NCBI RefSeq assembly: GCF_029510815.1
Contig: NZ_CP120360.1
Span: forward strand, 1,612,001-1,676,000
DNA from: Janibacter sp. DB-40
GTDB taxonomy: Bacteria > Actinomycetota > Actinomycetes > Actinomycetales > Dermatophilaceae
DNA length: 64,000 nucleotides
Direction of reading: 5' to 3'
In this document: positions 51,597 through 64,000 of the stretch, one piece after another
Numbering within the stretch: position 1 is the first letter of the stretch
Layout: each line of letters starts with the position of its first letter
Notes under the pieces: generated by a model
Databases searched by the model: none
The model's input: the letters and a program-made list of their open reading frames with translations, nothing else
What the model was told of the DNA's origin: nothing
Program-made: the position numbers and the translations under genes

Positions 51597-51644
51597 ACAG
51601 AAGGGGAGGCTGGCTTTGTACCCGCACGCGTCCAAGGGAGCCTC

Positions 51645-54551
<2,907 letters not shown>

Positions 54552-54587
54552 CTCTCCGCTGCTCTCGGCCTGTCGCCTGAGCGGACG

Positions 54588-54605
54588 AAGGGCACGGCGG
54601 CCCTT
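54588..54605 (+). terminator. Possible terminator after gcvP
   Basis: AAGGGC (54588-54593) pairs with GCCCTT (54600-54605) around ACGGCG, 36 bp past the stop. Confidence 0.45.
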
Positions 54606-54609
54606 GGCG

Positions 54610-54666
54610 CGAAGTCCGGACACGCGGGTCGGTGCCGTTCACCGACACCTGTTGGTCCGGACTTCG
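54610..54666. repeat. Nested inverted repeat between gcvP and sbcC
   Basis: Outer arms CGAAGTCCGGAC (54610-54621) and GTCCGGACTTCG (54655-54666) are exact complements. Inside, GTCGGTG (54628-54634) pairs with CACCGAC (54640-54646) around CCGTT. It lies between converging genes, so it may be a large terminator or a separate element. Confidence 0.85.
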
Positions 54667-54756
54667 GCCTGAGCCGGGCCACCCCGCCCCTTCGACCGCT
54701 CTCTGCGCGGGCCGCCCGCGCATCGACGGTCGACCCCGTCCGTGTGGTGTCCCGGG

Positions 54757-57700
54757 TCAGGCGACGTCGGGAGTCGTGGTGCCGAGGACGGAGATGGTCG
54801 AGCCCTGCTGGGTCTTGTGAACCCGGACCTGCGTGGGGATGCGGGTGCGCATCTCGGTGACGTGGCTGACGACGCCGACGGTGCGGCCACCGTCGCGCAG
54901 GCGGTCGAGGACGTCGAGGACCTGCTCGAGGCTGTCCTGGTCGAGGCTGCCGAAGCCCTCGTCGACGAAGAGGGTGCCGAACTCCTGGCCACCGGACTCC
55001 TCACGGATGGCGTCCGCGAGCCCCAGCGCGAGAGCGAGTGAGGTCGTGAAGGACTCCCCACCGGAGAGGGTGGAGGTCGGGCGCACCCGGCCCGTCCACA
55101 GGTCTCGCACGGTCAGCCCGAGACCGCCCCGTCGCCGGCCCCGCGCCCCGGAGTCGTCGTGGCCCAGCTCGTAGCGACCGTCGGCCATGTCCACCAGTCG
55201 CTCGTTGGCCAGCTCGACGATGCGCTCGAGTCGGGCTGCCAGCACGAAGGTGGACAGCCGCATCCGCTTGTCGTTGTCGGTGCTCGTGCCCGAGACGAGG
55301 GTGGCCATGCGCGTGACGAGGGCTGCGTGCTCCGCGGCCGGCCCCAGCTCGGCACAGGCCGTGCGGACGTGGTCGCGCAGGGTGGTGAACTGCGTTCGTA
55401 CCGTCTCGGCGGACGCCTGGCGTCGGGCCGCGGCCTCGGCGGCGACCCTCGCCTCCTCGGCAGCGGCCTCGAGCGCCGCGAGGTCGACGGGGTCCGCCTG
55501 CAGTGCTGCGACGACCTCGTCCTCCTCGAGGACGGCGACGGCTGCTGCGCGCCGGGCCTCGTGGTCGTCGACGGCCCGCTCGAGCTCGGCGAGTGCCGAT
55601 CGGGGGAGGGCCGCCGCGGTAACGGTCGTGGGCTCATCGAAGCCGGCCTCCGTCAGGGCGCTGGCGAGCTGGTCCTCGGCCTCGGTCCGGATGGTCCTCA
55701 TGCGCTCGAGCTCGGTGCCCGCACCGAGCACGTGGTCGATGGCGGTGAGTACGGCACGGTGCTCGCGGACAGCGGTGCTGACGGCCGTCGAGTGGGCCCG
55801 TGCCGTGTGCTGCAGGTCGGGGTCCGACGAGGTGACCGGCACACCTGCCTCCTGTGGCGTCTCCCCGTGCCGGGCAGGCGACGGGGGAGCGCACGGGCAC
55901 TCGTCGGCGTGCTCGTCGATCGTCCGGGTCAGTCGTCGGGTGCAGTCGGTGACCTCCTCCTCGAGCTGCGCACGGCGTGTGCGGGACTCTGCCAAGGCGC
56001 TCACCGCGTCGTCGTGTGCCGCCACGGCCTGCGTGATCGCTGTCGCACAGCTCGCGGCAGCGCGCTCGACGGCCTCCCGACGGGCGACGACCTCGGTGAG
56101 TGCCGCCTTCTCCTCGCGCAGGAAGGTGAGGTCCCGGGTCAGGTCCTGCTCGACGTCGATCTCGAGCAGGTCGTCAGCAGCGACGAGCTCGGTGACCACC
56201 CGCGACAGGTCATCGACCCTGGCCTCGGCGATCTCGAGACGTGAGGCCGTGGCCTCGTCGGCCGTGCGGGCGCGGTCGAGCTCGGCCTCCGCGCGGGCGA
56301 CCTCGTCGCGTGCCGCCTCGATCTGCTCCGGTGTGACCTGGTCTGCTGCCGGGGCGGGGGCGGGGTGCTCGGGGGACCCGCAGACCGCGCACGCCTCGCC
56401 GTCGACGAGCTGGGTGGCCAGCTCACCCGCCATGGTGTCCAACCGTTGCTGGACGAGCTGCTGCACGCGCTCCCGTCCCACCAGGACCTCCTCGTGCGCG
56501 CTCTGGCGCCGGTCGGTCGTGGTGCGCAGCTCGTCCCGGAGCGTCACCCGGGAGCCCCTCTCGGTGCTCAGCTCGGTCAGCCGGGTGACGAGGGGGGCGA
56601 TGCGGGTCAGGCGCTGCGCGGCCTGCTCGACCTCCCCGAGGGCGGCGTCGACCTCGTCGGCCCGGCCACGGGCGGCAGCGAGGTCGGCGGCGGTCGTGCC
56701 CACGGACTCCTCGCGCGCCTCGACCGTCGCCGCCGACCGTGGCAGGTCACGGGCAAGGCGCTCGAGTCGCTGCGACTCGTGCCGTGCCGTCGCGAGGACG
56801 TCGTCGTGGGCGACGAGCACCTCACGCACGTCGGCGAGCTCCTGACCCAGGACGTCGTCGGGGAGGGCGGCCAGGGCGATCTCCCTGGCCTCGTGCGCCG
56901 TCGTGACGGCCTCTCGGGCGCGCTCGGCTGCCCGGACGTGCGGGAGGACACCCGCTGCGTCCCGGGCGCGGGAGAGGCGGTGACGCCGCTCGGCGTGCTC
57001 GTCCGCGGCCTCCTCGAGCGTGTCGAGGACGGCCCGGGCCCGATGACCGCGCCGGCGACGCTCCTCCTCGCGACGCCCGGTGTCCAGGGCCGTGCGGGTG
57101 ATCCCGGCCCTGCTCCGGGCGTCGTCGACCAGCGTCATGACCTCTCCGGCGTGCGCCTCGAGAGCAGCATCGATCGCGTCCACGGCCGTGAGCAGGTCCT
57201 CGGGGCCGAGGTGGTCGAGGGACTCGTCGCGGTCGCCCACGTCGGACGTCTGGACCAGCTCGGACAGCTCGACGTCCGTCTCGGCGAGCAGCTCGGTCAG
57301 GCGTCCGGTGTGCCCGTCCAGCGCCGTGCGGGCACTGGCCAGGCTGGTCTGGGCCTCCTGCCGCTGCGCGGTGAGGTGCTGCTCGACGGCCACGTAGTCG
57401 GTGACGTCGAAGAGCCGCTCGAGGACATCCCGTCGCTCCTCGTCGCTCGCGCGGAGGAAGGCGGCGAAGTCCCCCTGGGGGAGCATGACCACCCGACGGA
57501 ACTGGTCCACCCCCATCCCGAGGAGGTCGTCGAGGACCCGCGCGGTCTCGTCGATGCGCGAGCTCAGCGATTGCCAGCTGCCGCCCGCGTACTCGTCGAG
57601 CTGCACGCGGGCCTGCTCGGTCGTCGTCCCGGTGCCGCGCCTCTTGGGTCGCTCGTAGGCCGGCGCGCGGGTGATGCGCAGGCGCCGGCCGGCCAGGGTC

Positions 57701-57945
57701 AGCTCGAGGACGACCGTGGTCACCTCCGTCACGGCGGCGTGCTGGCTACGCAGCGACGTCGTGAGCCGGTCACCGGGGACGTTGGCGTAGAGCGCGAAGC
57801 AGATGGCGTCCAGCAGGCTGGTCTTGCCCGACCCGGTCGGTCCGTGGATGAGGTAGAGGCCGGAGGAGCCCAGCTCCTCGAGGTCGAGGTCGACCGTCCC
57901 CGCGAAGGGTCCGAAGGCGGTCGCCGTGAGATGGTGCAGCCTCAT
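54757..57945 (-). CDS. sbcC: Exonuclease subunit SbcC (SMC-like ATPase)
   Basis: 1062 residues. N-terminal Walker A HGPTGSGKTSLLDAICFALYA, two long antiparallel coiled-coil arms (about 190-500 and 540-880) meeting at the zinc hook C519-A-V-C522, and a C-terminal ATPase half with LSGGESFTTSLALALGLAD and Walker B GTLFVDEGFGSLD. With SbcD it opens and cuts DNA hairpins and ends. ATG 57945 overlaps the sbcD stop (ATGA). Length and residues are intact. Confidence 0.94.
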   Translation of the reverse strand: MRLHHLTATAFGPFAGTVDLDLEELGSSGLYLIHGPTGSGKTSLLDAICFALYANVPGDRLTTSLRSQHAAVTEVTTVVLELTLAGRRLRITRAPAYERPKRRGTGTTTEQARVQLDEYAGGSWQSLSSRIDETARVLDDLLGMGVDQFRRVVMLPQGDFAAFLRASDEERRDVLERLFDVTDYVAVEQHLTAQRQEAQTSLASARTALDGHTGRLTELLAETDVELSELVQTSDVGDRDESLDHLGPEDLLTAVDAIDAALEAHAGEVMTLVDDARSRAGITRTALDTGRREEERRRRGHRARAVLDTLEEAADEHAERRHRLSRARDAAGVLPHVRAAERAREAVTTAHEAREIALAALPDDVLGQELADVREVLVAHDDVLATARHESQRLERLARDLPRSAATVEAREESVGTTAADLAAARGRADEVDAALGEVEQAAQRLTRIAPLVTRLTELSTERGSRVTLRDELRTTTDRRQSAHEEVLVGRERVQQLVQQRLDTMAGELATQLVDGEACAVCGSPEHPAPAPAADQVTPEQIEAARDEVARAEAELDRARTADEATASRLEIAEARVDDLSRVVTELVAADDLLEIDVEQDLTRDLTFLREEKAALTEVVARREAVERAAASCATAITQAVAAHDDAVSALAESRTRRAQLEEEVTDCTRRLTRTIDEHADECPCAPPSPARHGETPQEAGVPVTSSDPDLQHTARAHSTAVSTAVREHRAVLTAIDHVLGAGTELERMRTIRTEAEDQLASALTEAGFDEPTTVTAAALPRSALAELERAVDDHEARRAAAVAVLEEDEVVAALQADPVDLAALEAAAEEARVAAEAAARRQASAETVRTQFTTLRDHVRTACAELGPAAEHAALVTRMATLVSGTSTDNDKRMRLSTFVLAARLERIVELANERLVDMADGRYELGHDDSGARGRRRGGLGLTVRDLWTGRVRPTSTLSGGESFTTSLALALGLADAIREESGGQEFGTLFVDEGFGSLDQDSLEQVLDVLDRLRDGGRTVGVVSHVTEMRTRIPTQVRVHKTQQGSTISVLGTTTPDVA

Positions 57946-59117
57946 GCCGCCCCGCGCTCGCGGGCGCGCCCCTCGTCCTCGCGCCGACCCCGTGCGGCCC
58001 GTCCGGCCTCGAGCGCGTCACGCAGCAGCCGGGTCTCGGCCTCATCGGCACCGGCCCCCCGCCGGACGTCCTCGACGAAGTCGCAGCAGACCTCGAGGGG
58101 CTCACGGCGGGCCACCTTGGCCGCGTAGCTGCGCGCGGGCAGGGACTCGCCCTGCGGGTCGAAGCGCAGCTGGAGCACGTGGGGAAAGCGTCGGGCCAGC
58201 TGCTCCATGGCGCCGACGGGACGGACCGGGTCGGTCAGCGTCACCTGGACCCAGGCACCCTCCGCCGGAGCGTGACCGGGGTCGGTGAGGACCTCCTGGA
58301 GGGTGCCGCGCACCTGTGCCAGCCGACGGTGCACGGGGGCCTCCACCCGCTCGACCCGCACGTCGCCCTCGGCGCCCAGATCGAGCAGCAACGTGCCCTT
58401 GGTGTGGTGGGTCTCGCTGAAGGACATGGCGACGGGCGAACCGCTGTAGCGCACGGTCTCGGCGACCTGCTGGGCGCCGTGGAGGTGCCCCAGCGCAGCG
58501 TAGGCGACGCCGTCGAAGGTGCTCGTCGGCACCACGGCCACGCCACCGGTGCTGATGTCGCGCTCCGACTCGCTCGTGGCGCCACCGCTGGCGAAGCAGT
58601 GCGCCATCGCGATCGTCCGCGGCCCCCGCGTGGCGGCATCGGCACGCACCCGGTCCATCGCCGCACCCAGCACGGACGTGTGGGTCCGCTGGTCGACGCC
58701 CAGCTCCTCGGTCACCGAGGACGCCGCGGGCTCGAGGTAGGGGATGGGGTAGACCGCGGTGTCGCCGACCATGACCGGGGTGCCGATCGAGTCCAGGTCG
58801 GAGCGGATGTGCAGCCCGGCGCGGGAGAGCAGGTCGGACGCGAATCCCAGCCTGATCGCCGAGTCGTGGTTGCCGCTGGAGATGATCACCCGTGCGCCGG
58901 AGTCGATGATGCGCGTCACGGCCTCGGAGAGCAGCGAGACCGCGTCCGGGGGCGGCAGCGCGCGGTCGTAGACGTCGCCGGACACGAGGACCGCGTCCAC
59001 CGACTCCGCCCGCACCGTCGCGACGAGATGGTCCACGAACTCCGACTGGGCCGCGAGCAGCCCCACGCCGTGGAAGGCGCGGCCCAGGTGCCAGTCGGAG
59101 GTGTGGAGCAGCTTCAT
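57942..59117 (-). CDS. sbcD: Exonuclease subunit SbcD (Mre11-like nuclease)
   Basis: 391 residues. The metallophosphoesterase motifs are complete: HTSDWHLGR (D7, H9), GDVYDR, GNHDS, AHCFASGG and GHLHG, followed by the capping domain. SbcD cuts DNA using manganese, driven by SbcC. ATG 59117 is chosen because homology begins at MKLLHTSDWH and a TAGCGT box ends 7 nt before it. An upstream in-frame start adds only eight residues. Confidence 0.95.
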   Translation of the reverse strand: MKLLHTSDWHLGRAFHGVGLLAAQSEFVDHLVATVRAESVDAVLVSGDVYDRALPPPDAVSLLSEAVTRIIDSGARVIISSGNHDSAIRLGFASDLLSRAGLHIRSDLDSIGTPVMVGDTAVYPIPYLEPAASSVTEELGVDQRTHTSVLGAAMDRVRADAATRGPRTIAMAHCFASGGATSESERDISTGGVAVVPTSTFDGVAYAALGHLHGAQQVAETVRYSGSPVAMSFSETHHTKGTLLLDLGAEGDVRVERVEAPVHRRLAQVRGTLQEVLTDPGHAPAEGAWVQVTLTDPVRPVGAMEQLARRFPHVLQLRFDPQGESLPARSYAAKVARREPLEVCCDFVEDVRRGAGADEAETRLLRDALEAGRAARGRREDEGRARERGAA

Positions 59118-59124
59118 GGGGCCC

Positions 59125-59130
59125 ACGCTA
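59125..59130 (-). promoter_or_regulatory. -10 box TAGCGT for leaderless sbcD
   Basis: On the minus strand TAGCGT ends 7 nt before ATG 59117, with no ribosome site. Confidence 0.5.
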
Positions 59131-59294
59131 GAAGCGGACACCGACAGTGCTGCGGTGCGACACCCCCTTCGTCATCGCTGGTGCGCAGGGCGGACTCGGC
59201 CGGTCGGCGCATCAGGGGACGGTCTCCCCCTGTCCGGCGTGGCCTCCCGTGGGTAGATTCGAGCCAGCCGTCCCTCGGCGAGAGGTGGAGTCCC

Positions 59295-60776
59295 ATGGGC
59301 AAGGAAGTCCAGACCCAGAGCTACACGCGCGAAGAGCGTCAGCGCTACCGCGAGAAGGTGCGCCAGAACCTCGACGTGTTCGAGCGGATGCTCGCCGAGA
59401 GCGTCTTCGACGACGCAGTGCCCCTGACCGGCCTGGAGATCGAGCTCAACCTCGTCGACGAGGACAACCAGCCGGCCTTCGTCAACGACGAGGTGCTCGA
59501 GTCGATCGCCGATCCCGACTACCAGACCGAGCTCGCGCAGTTCAACATCGAGCTCAACGTCGCGCCCCGGCCGCTACCGGGTGACTCGGCACTGGACCTC
59601 GAGGCCACCCTGCGCGAGTCCCTCAACCGCGCGGACGCGAAGGCCGCCGAGCGCGGCGCGCGCATCGTCCCGATCGGGATCCTCCCCACGATCCGCGAGG
59701 AGCACTTCCTGGGGGAGTGGATCAGCGCCAACAACCGCTACACAGCGCTCAACGACTCGATCTTCACCGCCCGCGGCGAGGACGTCGTCCTCGACATCGA
59801 GGGCCCGACGGGGGAGCGTCTGAACACCTATGCCGGCTCGATCGCCCCGGAGTCGGCCTGCACCTCGGTGCAGCTGCACCTGCAGGTGGGGCCGGGCCAG
59901 TTCGCCGACCACTGGAACGCCGCCCAGGCCATCTCCGCGGCGCAGGTGGCGCTCGCGGCCAACTCGCCGTACTTCTTCGGCAAGCGCCTGCACGCCGAGA
60001 CGCGGATCGCGTTGTTCTCCCAGGCGACCGACACCCGGCCGATCGAGCTGAAGAACCAGGGCGTGCGGCCAAGGGTCTTCTTCGGCGAACGATGGATCAC
60101 CTCGATCTTCGACCTCTTCGAGGAGAACGTGCGCTACTTCCCGGCGCTGCTGGCCGAGGCCACCGACGAGGACCCGGCCGCGGTCCTCGACCAGGGCGGC
60201 ACCCCGCAGCTCGGCGAGCTCAACCTGCACAACGGCACCGTCTACCGGTGGAACCGGCCGATCTACCAACCCACCGAGGGCAAGCCCCACGTGCGCGTGG
60301 AGAACCGCGTCCTGCCGGCCGGGCCGACGATCATCGACGTCCTGGCCAATGCGGCCTTCTACTACGGCGTCGTCCGCACGCTCGCGCGCGAGGATCGCCC
60401 GGTGTGGACGCGGATGTCCTTCCCGGCCGCCCAGGCCAACTTCGAGGCCGCCGCCCGGGACGGACTGACCGCCCGACTGTACTGGCCCGGGCTCGGGCAG
60501 CTCACCGCCGACGAGCTGACCGTGCGTCACCTGCTGCCGATGGCGCGCCAGGGGTTGGAGGACTGGGGCGTCTCCTCGAGGGTCATCACGAGGTACCTCG
60601 ACGTCATCGAGGGGCGGTGCACGTCCGGTGTCAACGGCGCCGTGTGGCAGACGGAGTGCGTCCGTCGCCTCGAGGAGGGCGGCCTCGAGCGCGCCGACGC
60701 CCTCGCCGAGATGGTCGGGCTCTACCGGGACCACATGAGCCGCAACGAGCCGGTCCACACCTGGCCATTACCCTGA
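59295..60776 (+). CDS. Glutamate-cysteine ligase-like protein (GCS2/EgtA group)
   Basis: 493 residues. The N-terminal GLEIELNLVDEDNQPAF strand with its metal-binding glutamates, FNIELNVAPRPL, and LHLQVGPGQFADHWNAAQ and RVENRVLPAGPTIIDVLANAAFYYGV match the carboxylate-amine ligase superfamily that includes glutamate-cysteine ligase and EgtA. Actinobacteria use mycothiol, so a role in ergothioneine-type gamma-glutamylcysteine or another ligation is plausible; no other ergothioneine genes are adjacent. GGTGGAG lies 4 nt before ATG 59295. It is followed 4 bp later by an OsmC gene. Confidence 0.8.
   Translation: MGKEVQTQSYTREERQRYREKVRQNLDVFERMLAESVFDDAVPLTGLEIELNLVDEDNQPAFVNDEVLESIADPDYQTELAQFNIELNVAPRPLPGDSALDLEATLRESLNRADAKAAERGARIVPIGILPTIREEHFLGEWISANNRYTALNDSIFTARGEDVVLDIEGPTGERLNTYAGSIAPESACTSVQLHLQVGPGQFADHWNAAQAISAAQVALAANSPYFFGKRLHAETRIALFSQATDTRPIELKNQGVRPRVFFGERWITSIFDLFEENVRYFPALLAEATDEDPAAVLDQGGTPQLGELNLHNGTVYRWNRPIYQPTEGKPHVRVENRVLPAGPTIIDVLANAAFYYGVVRTLAREDRPVWTRMSFPAAQANFEAAARDGLTARLYWPGLGQLTADELTVRHLLPMARQGLEDWGVSSRVITRYLDVIEGRCTSGVNGAVWQTECVRRLEEGGLERADALAEMVGLYRDHMSRNEPVHTWPLP
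60769..60774 (+). promoter_or_regulatory. Possible -10 box TACCCT before the OsmC gene
   Basis: TACCCT ends 6 nt before ATG 60781, but GAGG in the same spacer could also act as a weak ribosome site, so the case is ambiguous. Confidence 0.3.
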
Positions 60777-60780
60777 GGCC

Positions 60781-61251
60781 ATGGCTGCTGACGAGACGCC
60801 CGAGAACGAGTCGACCGGTGGTACCGGTCCCGGTCACCGCAGCGTGGAGCTGACGCGGGAGTCGCTGGGGCGCTACGAGATCCGCAATGCCCGTGGGGGC
60901 ACGATCACCATCGGCGACGGCAGCACCGACGACTTCACCCCGGTCGAGCTCCTCCTGGCCGCGCTCGCGGGGTGCAGCTCCGTCGACGTCGACCACATCA
61001 CCTCCCGCCGGGCGGAGCCGGAGAGCTTCGTCGTCGCCGCCGAGGGGGAGAAGACCTCGACGCCGGAGGCCGGGAACCACCTGACGGACCTCCGGGTCAC
61101 CTTCCGTCTCGGCTTCCCCGAGGGTGACGCCGGTGACGCGGCCCGCGCGGCCTTCCCCCGCTCCGTCGCCCAGTCCCGGGACCGGCTGTGCTCCGTCTCC
61201 CGCACGGTCCAGCTGGGCATGCCGGTGACCATGACCGCAGAGGATTCGTAG
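60781..61251 (+). CDS. OsmC-family protein
   Basis: 156 residues. A 25-residue polar N-terminus precedes the OsmC fold, with the two redox cysteines C65 (AALAGCSSVDVDH) and C137 (DRLCSVSRT). OsmC/Ohr proteins reduce organic hydroperoxides; this one belongs by pattern to the OsmC rather than the Ohr branch. It lies 4 bp after the ligase gene and 7 bp before a flavin monooxygenase, suggesting a small redox operon. Confidence 0.87.
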   Translation: MAADETPENESTGGTGPGHRSVELTRESLGRYEIRNARGGTITIGDGSTDDFTPVELLLAALAGCSSVDVDHITSRRAEPESFVVAAEGEKTSTPEAGNHLTDLRVTFRLGFPEGDAGDAARAAFPRSVAQSRDRLCSVSRTVQLGMPVTMTAEDS

Positions 61252-61258
61252 GCGGAGG

Positions 61259-62296
61259 ATGCGCACCGACGTCGACATCGCGGTCATCGGCGGTGGGCAG
61301 GCGGGGCTGGCGTGCGGGTACCACCTGCGACGAGCCGGTCTGGACCACGTCATCCTCGACGAGCAGGAGTCCTCCGGCGGTGCCTGGCGGGCCGCATGGC
61401 CCTCGCTGAGACTCTTCTCCTCGACGGCGCACTCCTCGCTGCCCGGCTGGCCGATGCCGCCGCACCCCGAGACCTTCCCGCCGGTCGCCCACGCACTGGA
61501 CTACCTCGCCGAGTACGAGCGACGCTACGACCTGCCCGTCGAGCGTCCCGTGCGTGTCACGGACGTGCGGTCGCTCGACGAGCGCCTCGCGGTGGTGACC
61601 GACCGTGGGGTCCTGCGCGCGCGGTACGTCATCAACGCCACCGGCACCTGGGCCACCCCCTTCGTCCCGAGAGTGGATGGGGCGCTGGACTTCCGGGGCC
61701 GGCAGCTGCACAGCGCGTGGTACCGCGGCCCGACGTCCTTCGCAGGGCAACGCGTCGCGGTCGTCGGCGGGGGCAACTCCGGGGTGCAGATCACCTCGGA
61801 CCTCGTCGACCACGCGCGGGAGCTCTCGCTCGTCTCCGCCCGACGACTGCGCTTCCTGCCCGACGACGTCGACGGCCGGCACCTCTTCGCCCAAGCCACC
61901 GCCAGCCTGGGGGAGGGCGACGCGGAGGCCGAGTTCGTCGGCAACATCGTCGCCCTGCCGCAGGTGCGGGAGGCGCGGGCGAAGGGGGCGTTGCGCCTGC
62001 GTGCGATGTTCGACCGGATGACGCCGCAGGGTGCCGTCATCGGTCGGGAGCACCTCGACCTGGACGCCGTGATCTGGTGCACCGGCTTCCGGCCGGCGCT
62101 GCGCCACCTCCGCTCCCTGGGGCTGCGCACCGCCACGGGCATCCCGGACGTGGTGGACAACCGCTCGGTCAAGGACCCGCGGGTGTGCTTCGTGGGGTAC
62201 GGCGACTGGACCGGCCCGGCCTCCGCCACGCTCATCGGCGTGGGGCGGACGGCCAAGGCCCTCGTCGCCACCGTGGCGGCCGAGCTGTCGGACTGA
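61259..62296 (+). CDS. Flavin-dependent monooxygenase/oxidoreductase (ArsO/FMO-like)
   Basis: 345 residues. FAD-binding GGGQAG (11-16), NAD(P)H-binding GGGNSG and the C-terminal IWCTGFRPAL motif are typical of flavin monooxygenases of the ArsO/YhcH-like group. The aromatic-rich SSGGAWRAAWPSLRLFSS segment fits the family. The substrate is unknown; no arsenic genes are nearby, so an arsenic role is not supported. A GGAGG abuts ATG 61259, and the gene probably shares a transcript with the OsmC gene. Confidence 0.82.
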   Translation: MRTDVDIAVIGGGQAGLACGYHLRRAGLDHVILDEQESSGGAWRAAWPSLRLFSSTAHSSLPGWPMPPHPETFPPVAHALDYLAEYERRYDLPVERPVRVTDVRSLDERLAVVTDRGVLRARYVINATGTWATPFVPRVDGALDFRGRQLHSAWYRGPTSFAGQRVAVVGGGNSGVQITSDLVDHARELSLVSARRLRFLPDDVDGRHLFAQATASLGEGDAEAEFVGNIVALPQVREARAKGALRLRAMFDRMTPQGAVIGREHLDLDAVIWCTGFRPALRHLRSLGLRTATGIPDVVDNRSVKDPRVCFVGYGDWTGPASATLIGVGRTAKALVATVAAELSD

Positions 62297-62356
62297 CCCG
62301 CTGCACCGTGGGTGCATGAATCCGCGATGACCATGTCTTTTGTCCGTCGGCGATCC

Positions 62357-62362
62357 TAGGGT
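62357..62362 (+). promoter_or_regulatory. -10 box TAGGGT for the leaderless YciO/Sua5 gene
   Basis: TAGGGT ends 6 nt before ATG 62369 with no ribosome site between. Confidence 0.5.
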
Positions 62363-62368
62363 TGGCGC

Positions 62369-62989
62369 ATGGCCACTTTTGTCGAAGTTCACCCGGACGA
62401 TCCGCAACCGCACAGGGTCGGGAAGGTGGTCGAGCGTCTGCGCGAGGGCGCGCTCGTCGCCTTTCCCACCGATTCCGGCTATGCCCTGGGCGGACGCCTC
62501 GACGACCAGGAGATCAAGGACCGCATCCGCGACATCCGCAAGCTCGACGACAAGCACCACTACACGCTGCTGTGCGCGGACTTCGCGCAGCTGGGCCAGC
62601 TCGTCCACATCGACAACTCGGTCTTCCGGGCGGTCAAGGCGGCCACCCCCGGGCCGTACACCTTCATCCTCCCGGCGACGAAGGAGGTGCCCCGCCGCCT
62701 GCTCCACCAGAAGAAGAAGACGGTGGGGGTGCGCATCCCCAGCCACCCGCTGTCCCAGGCGCTCCTCGACGGCCTCGGCGACCCGATGCTCATCTCCACC
62801 CTGCTCCTGCCGGGCGAGGAGAAGACCCCGACTTTCGGCTGGGACGTCAAGGAGGCCCTCGACCACCAGGTCGACATCGTCATCGACGCCGGTGAGGTGA
62901 CCACCGAGCCGACCACCGTCGTCGACCTCTCCGGGGACGGCGCCGAGATCGCCCGCCGCGGGGCGGGCGACCCGACCCCCTTCGAGTGA
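62369..62989 (+). CDS. YciO/Sua5 (YrdC-domain) protein
   Basis: 206 residues. YrdC fold with KVVERLREGALVAFPTDSGYALGG, RKLDDKHHYTLLC and PGPYTFILPATKEVPRRLLHQKKKTVGVRIPSHP (in parts). It resembles the YciO branch, whose members have weaker or uncertain L-threonylcarbamoyl-AMP synthase activity compared with true TsaC/Sua5, so a direct role in tRNA t6A is not assured. It converges on kbl with 1 bp between stops. Confidence 0.85.
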   Translation: MATFVEVHPDDPQPHRVGKVVERLREGALVAFPTDSGYALGGRLDDQEIKDRIRDIRKLDDKHHYTLLCADFAQLGQLVHIDNSVFRAVKAATPGPYTFILPATKEVPRRLLHQKKKTVGVRIPSHPLSQALLDGLGDPMLISTLLLPGEEKTPTFGWDVKEALDHQVDIVIDAGEVTTEPTTVVDLSGDGAEIARRGAGDPTPFE

Positions 62990-62990
62990 G

Positions 62991-64000
<1,010 letters not shown>

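Noticed and set aside
61259..62296. Assignment as arsenic-resistance monooxygenase ArsO
   Set aside because: There are no ars genes in the neighbourhood and the fold is shared by many flavin monooxygenases.

Overview
The window is chromosomal DNA of very high G+C content, densely coding, with no sign of phage, insertion sequence, CRISPR array or plasmid replication genes. Phosphatidylinositol-mannoside genes at the left edge, the order ruvCAB-yajC-secDF-apt-relA, a ParA-ScpA-ScpB-RluB cassette, a DUF881-sbp-DUF881-gcvH-FHA-MerR-DUF151-MerR-gcvP block and frequent TANNNT boxes set 6-8 nt before start codons all point to an actinobacterium. Ectoine synthesis plus a copper nitrite reductase fit an aerobic, salt-exposed Micrococcales member (Intrasporangiaceae/Dermatophilaceae-like). 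The genus is a guess.

Layout. 1-2536: PIM acyltransferase (5' truncated), PimA, LemA-like protein. 2547-7016: vitamin B6 locus, with a MocR-type regulator divergent from pdxS, and pdxT split from pdxS by two oppositely oriented envelope genes (YihY, YtxH). 7101-10208: YebC and ruvCAB behind a good LexA box. 10276-16589: yajC-secD-secF-apt-relA. 16656-21331: a two-gene HTTM membrane unit, a DUF349 protein, a metallo-hydrolase and hisS. 21362-22371: a cysteine-rich XRE regulator and a 404-bp divergent spacer holding two strong hairpins. 22372-30104: xerD, parA-like, scpA, scpB, rluB, tyrA (apparently frameshifted), cmk, der. 30204: tRNA-Pro(GGG).

30370-33810 is a nitrite-respiration module on the minus strand: a DUF2249 gene, a nirK fused to a membrane domain and an extra cupredoxin domain, and a polytopic membrane protein. 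33989-39374 is a complete branched-chain amino-acid (Liv) ABC transporter whose first permease carries an extracytoplasmic domain. 39628-42611 holds a general-stress SDR, NhaA and an isochorismatase-type hydrolase. 42741-45022 is ectABC without ectD. 45150-46295 is a PatB/MalY-type C-S lyase.

46337-54551 matches the conserved actinobacterial block joining division-associated membrane proteins to central nitrogen/carbon control and glycine cleavage, with a glycine riboswitch before gcvP. 54757-59117 encodes SbcC/SbcD. 59295-62989 holds a glutamate-cysteine-ligase-like enzyme, an OsmC protein, a flavin monooxygenase and a YciO/Sua5 protein. The window ends inside kbl on the minus strand.

The least explained features are the structured leader before xerD and the 22-bp perfect hairpin beside it, the six-cysteine XRE regulator, the three-module NirK with leucine at the type 1 copper axial position, and a nested inverted repeat between gcvP and sbcC.
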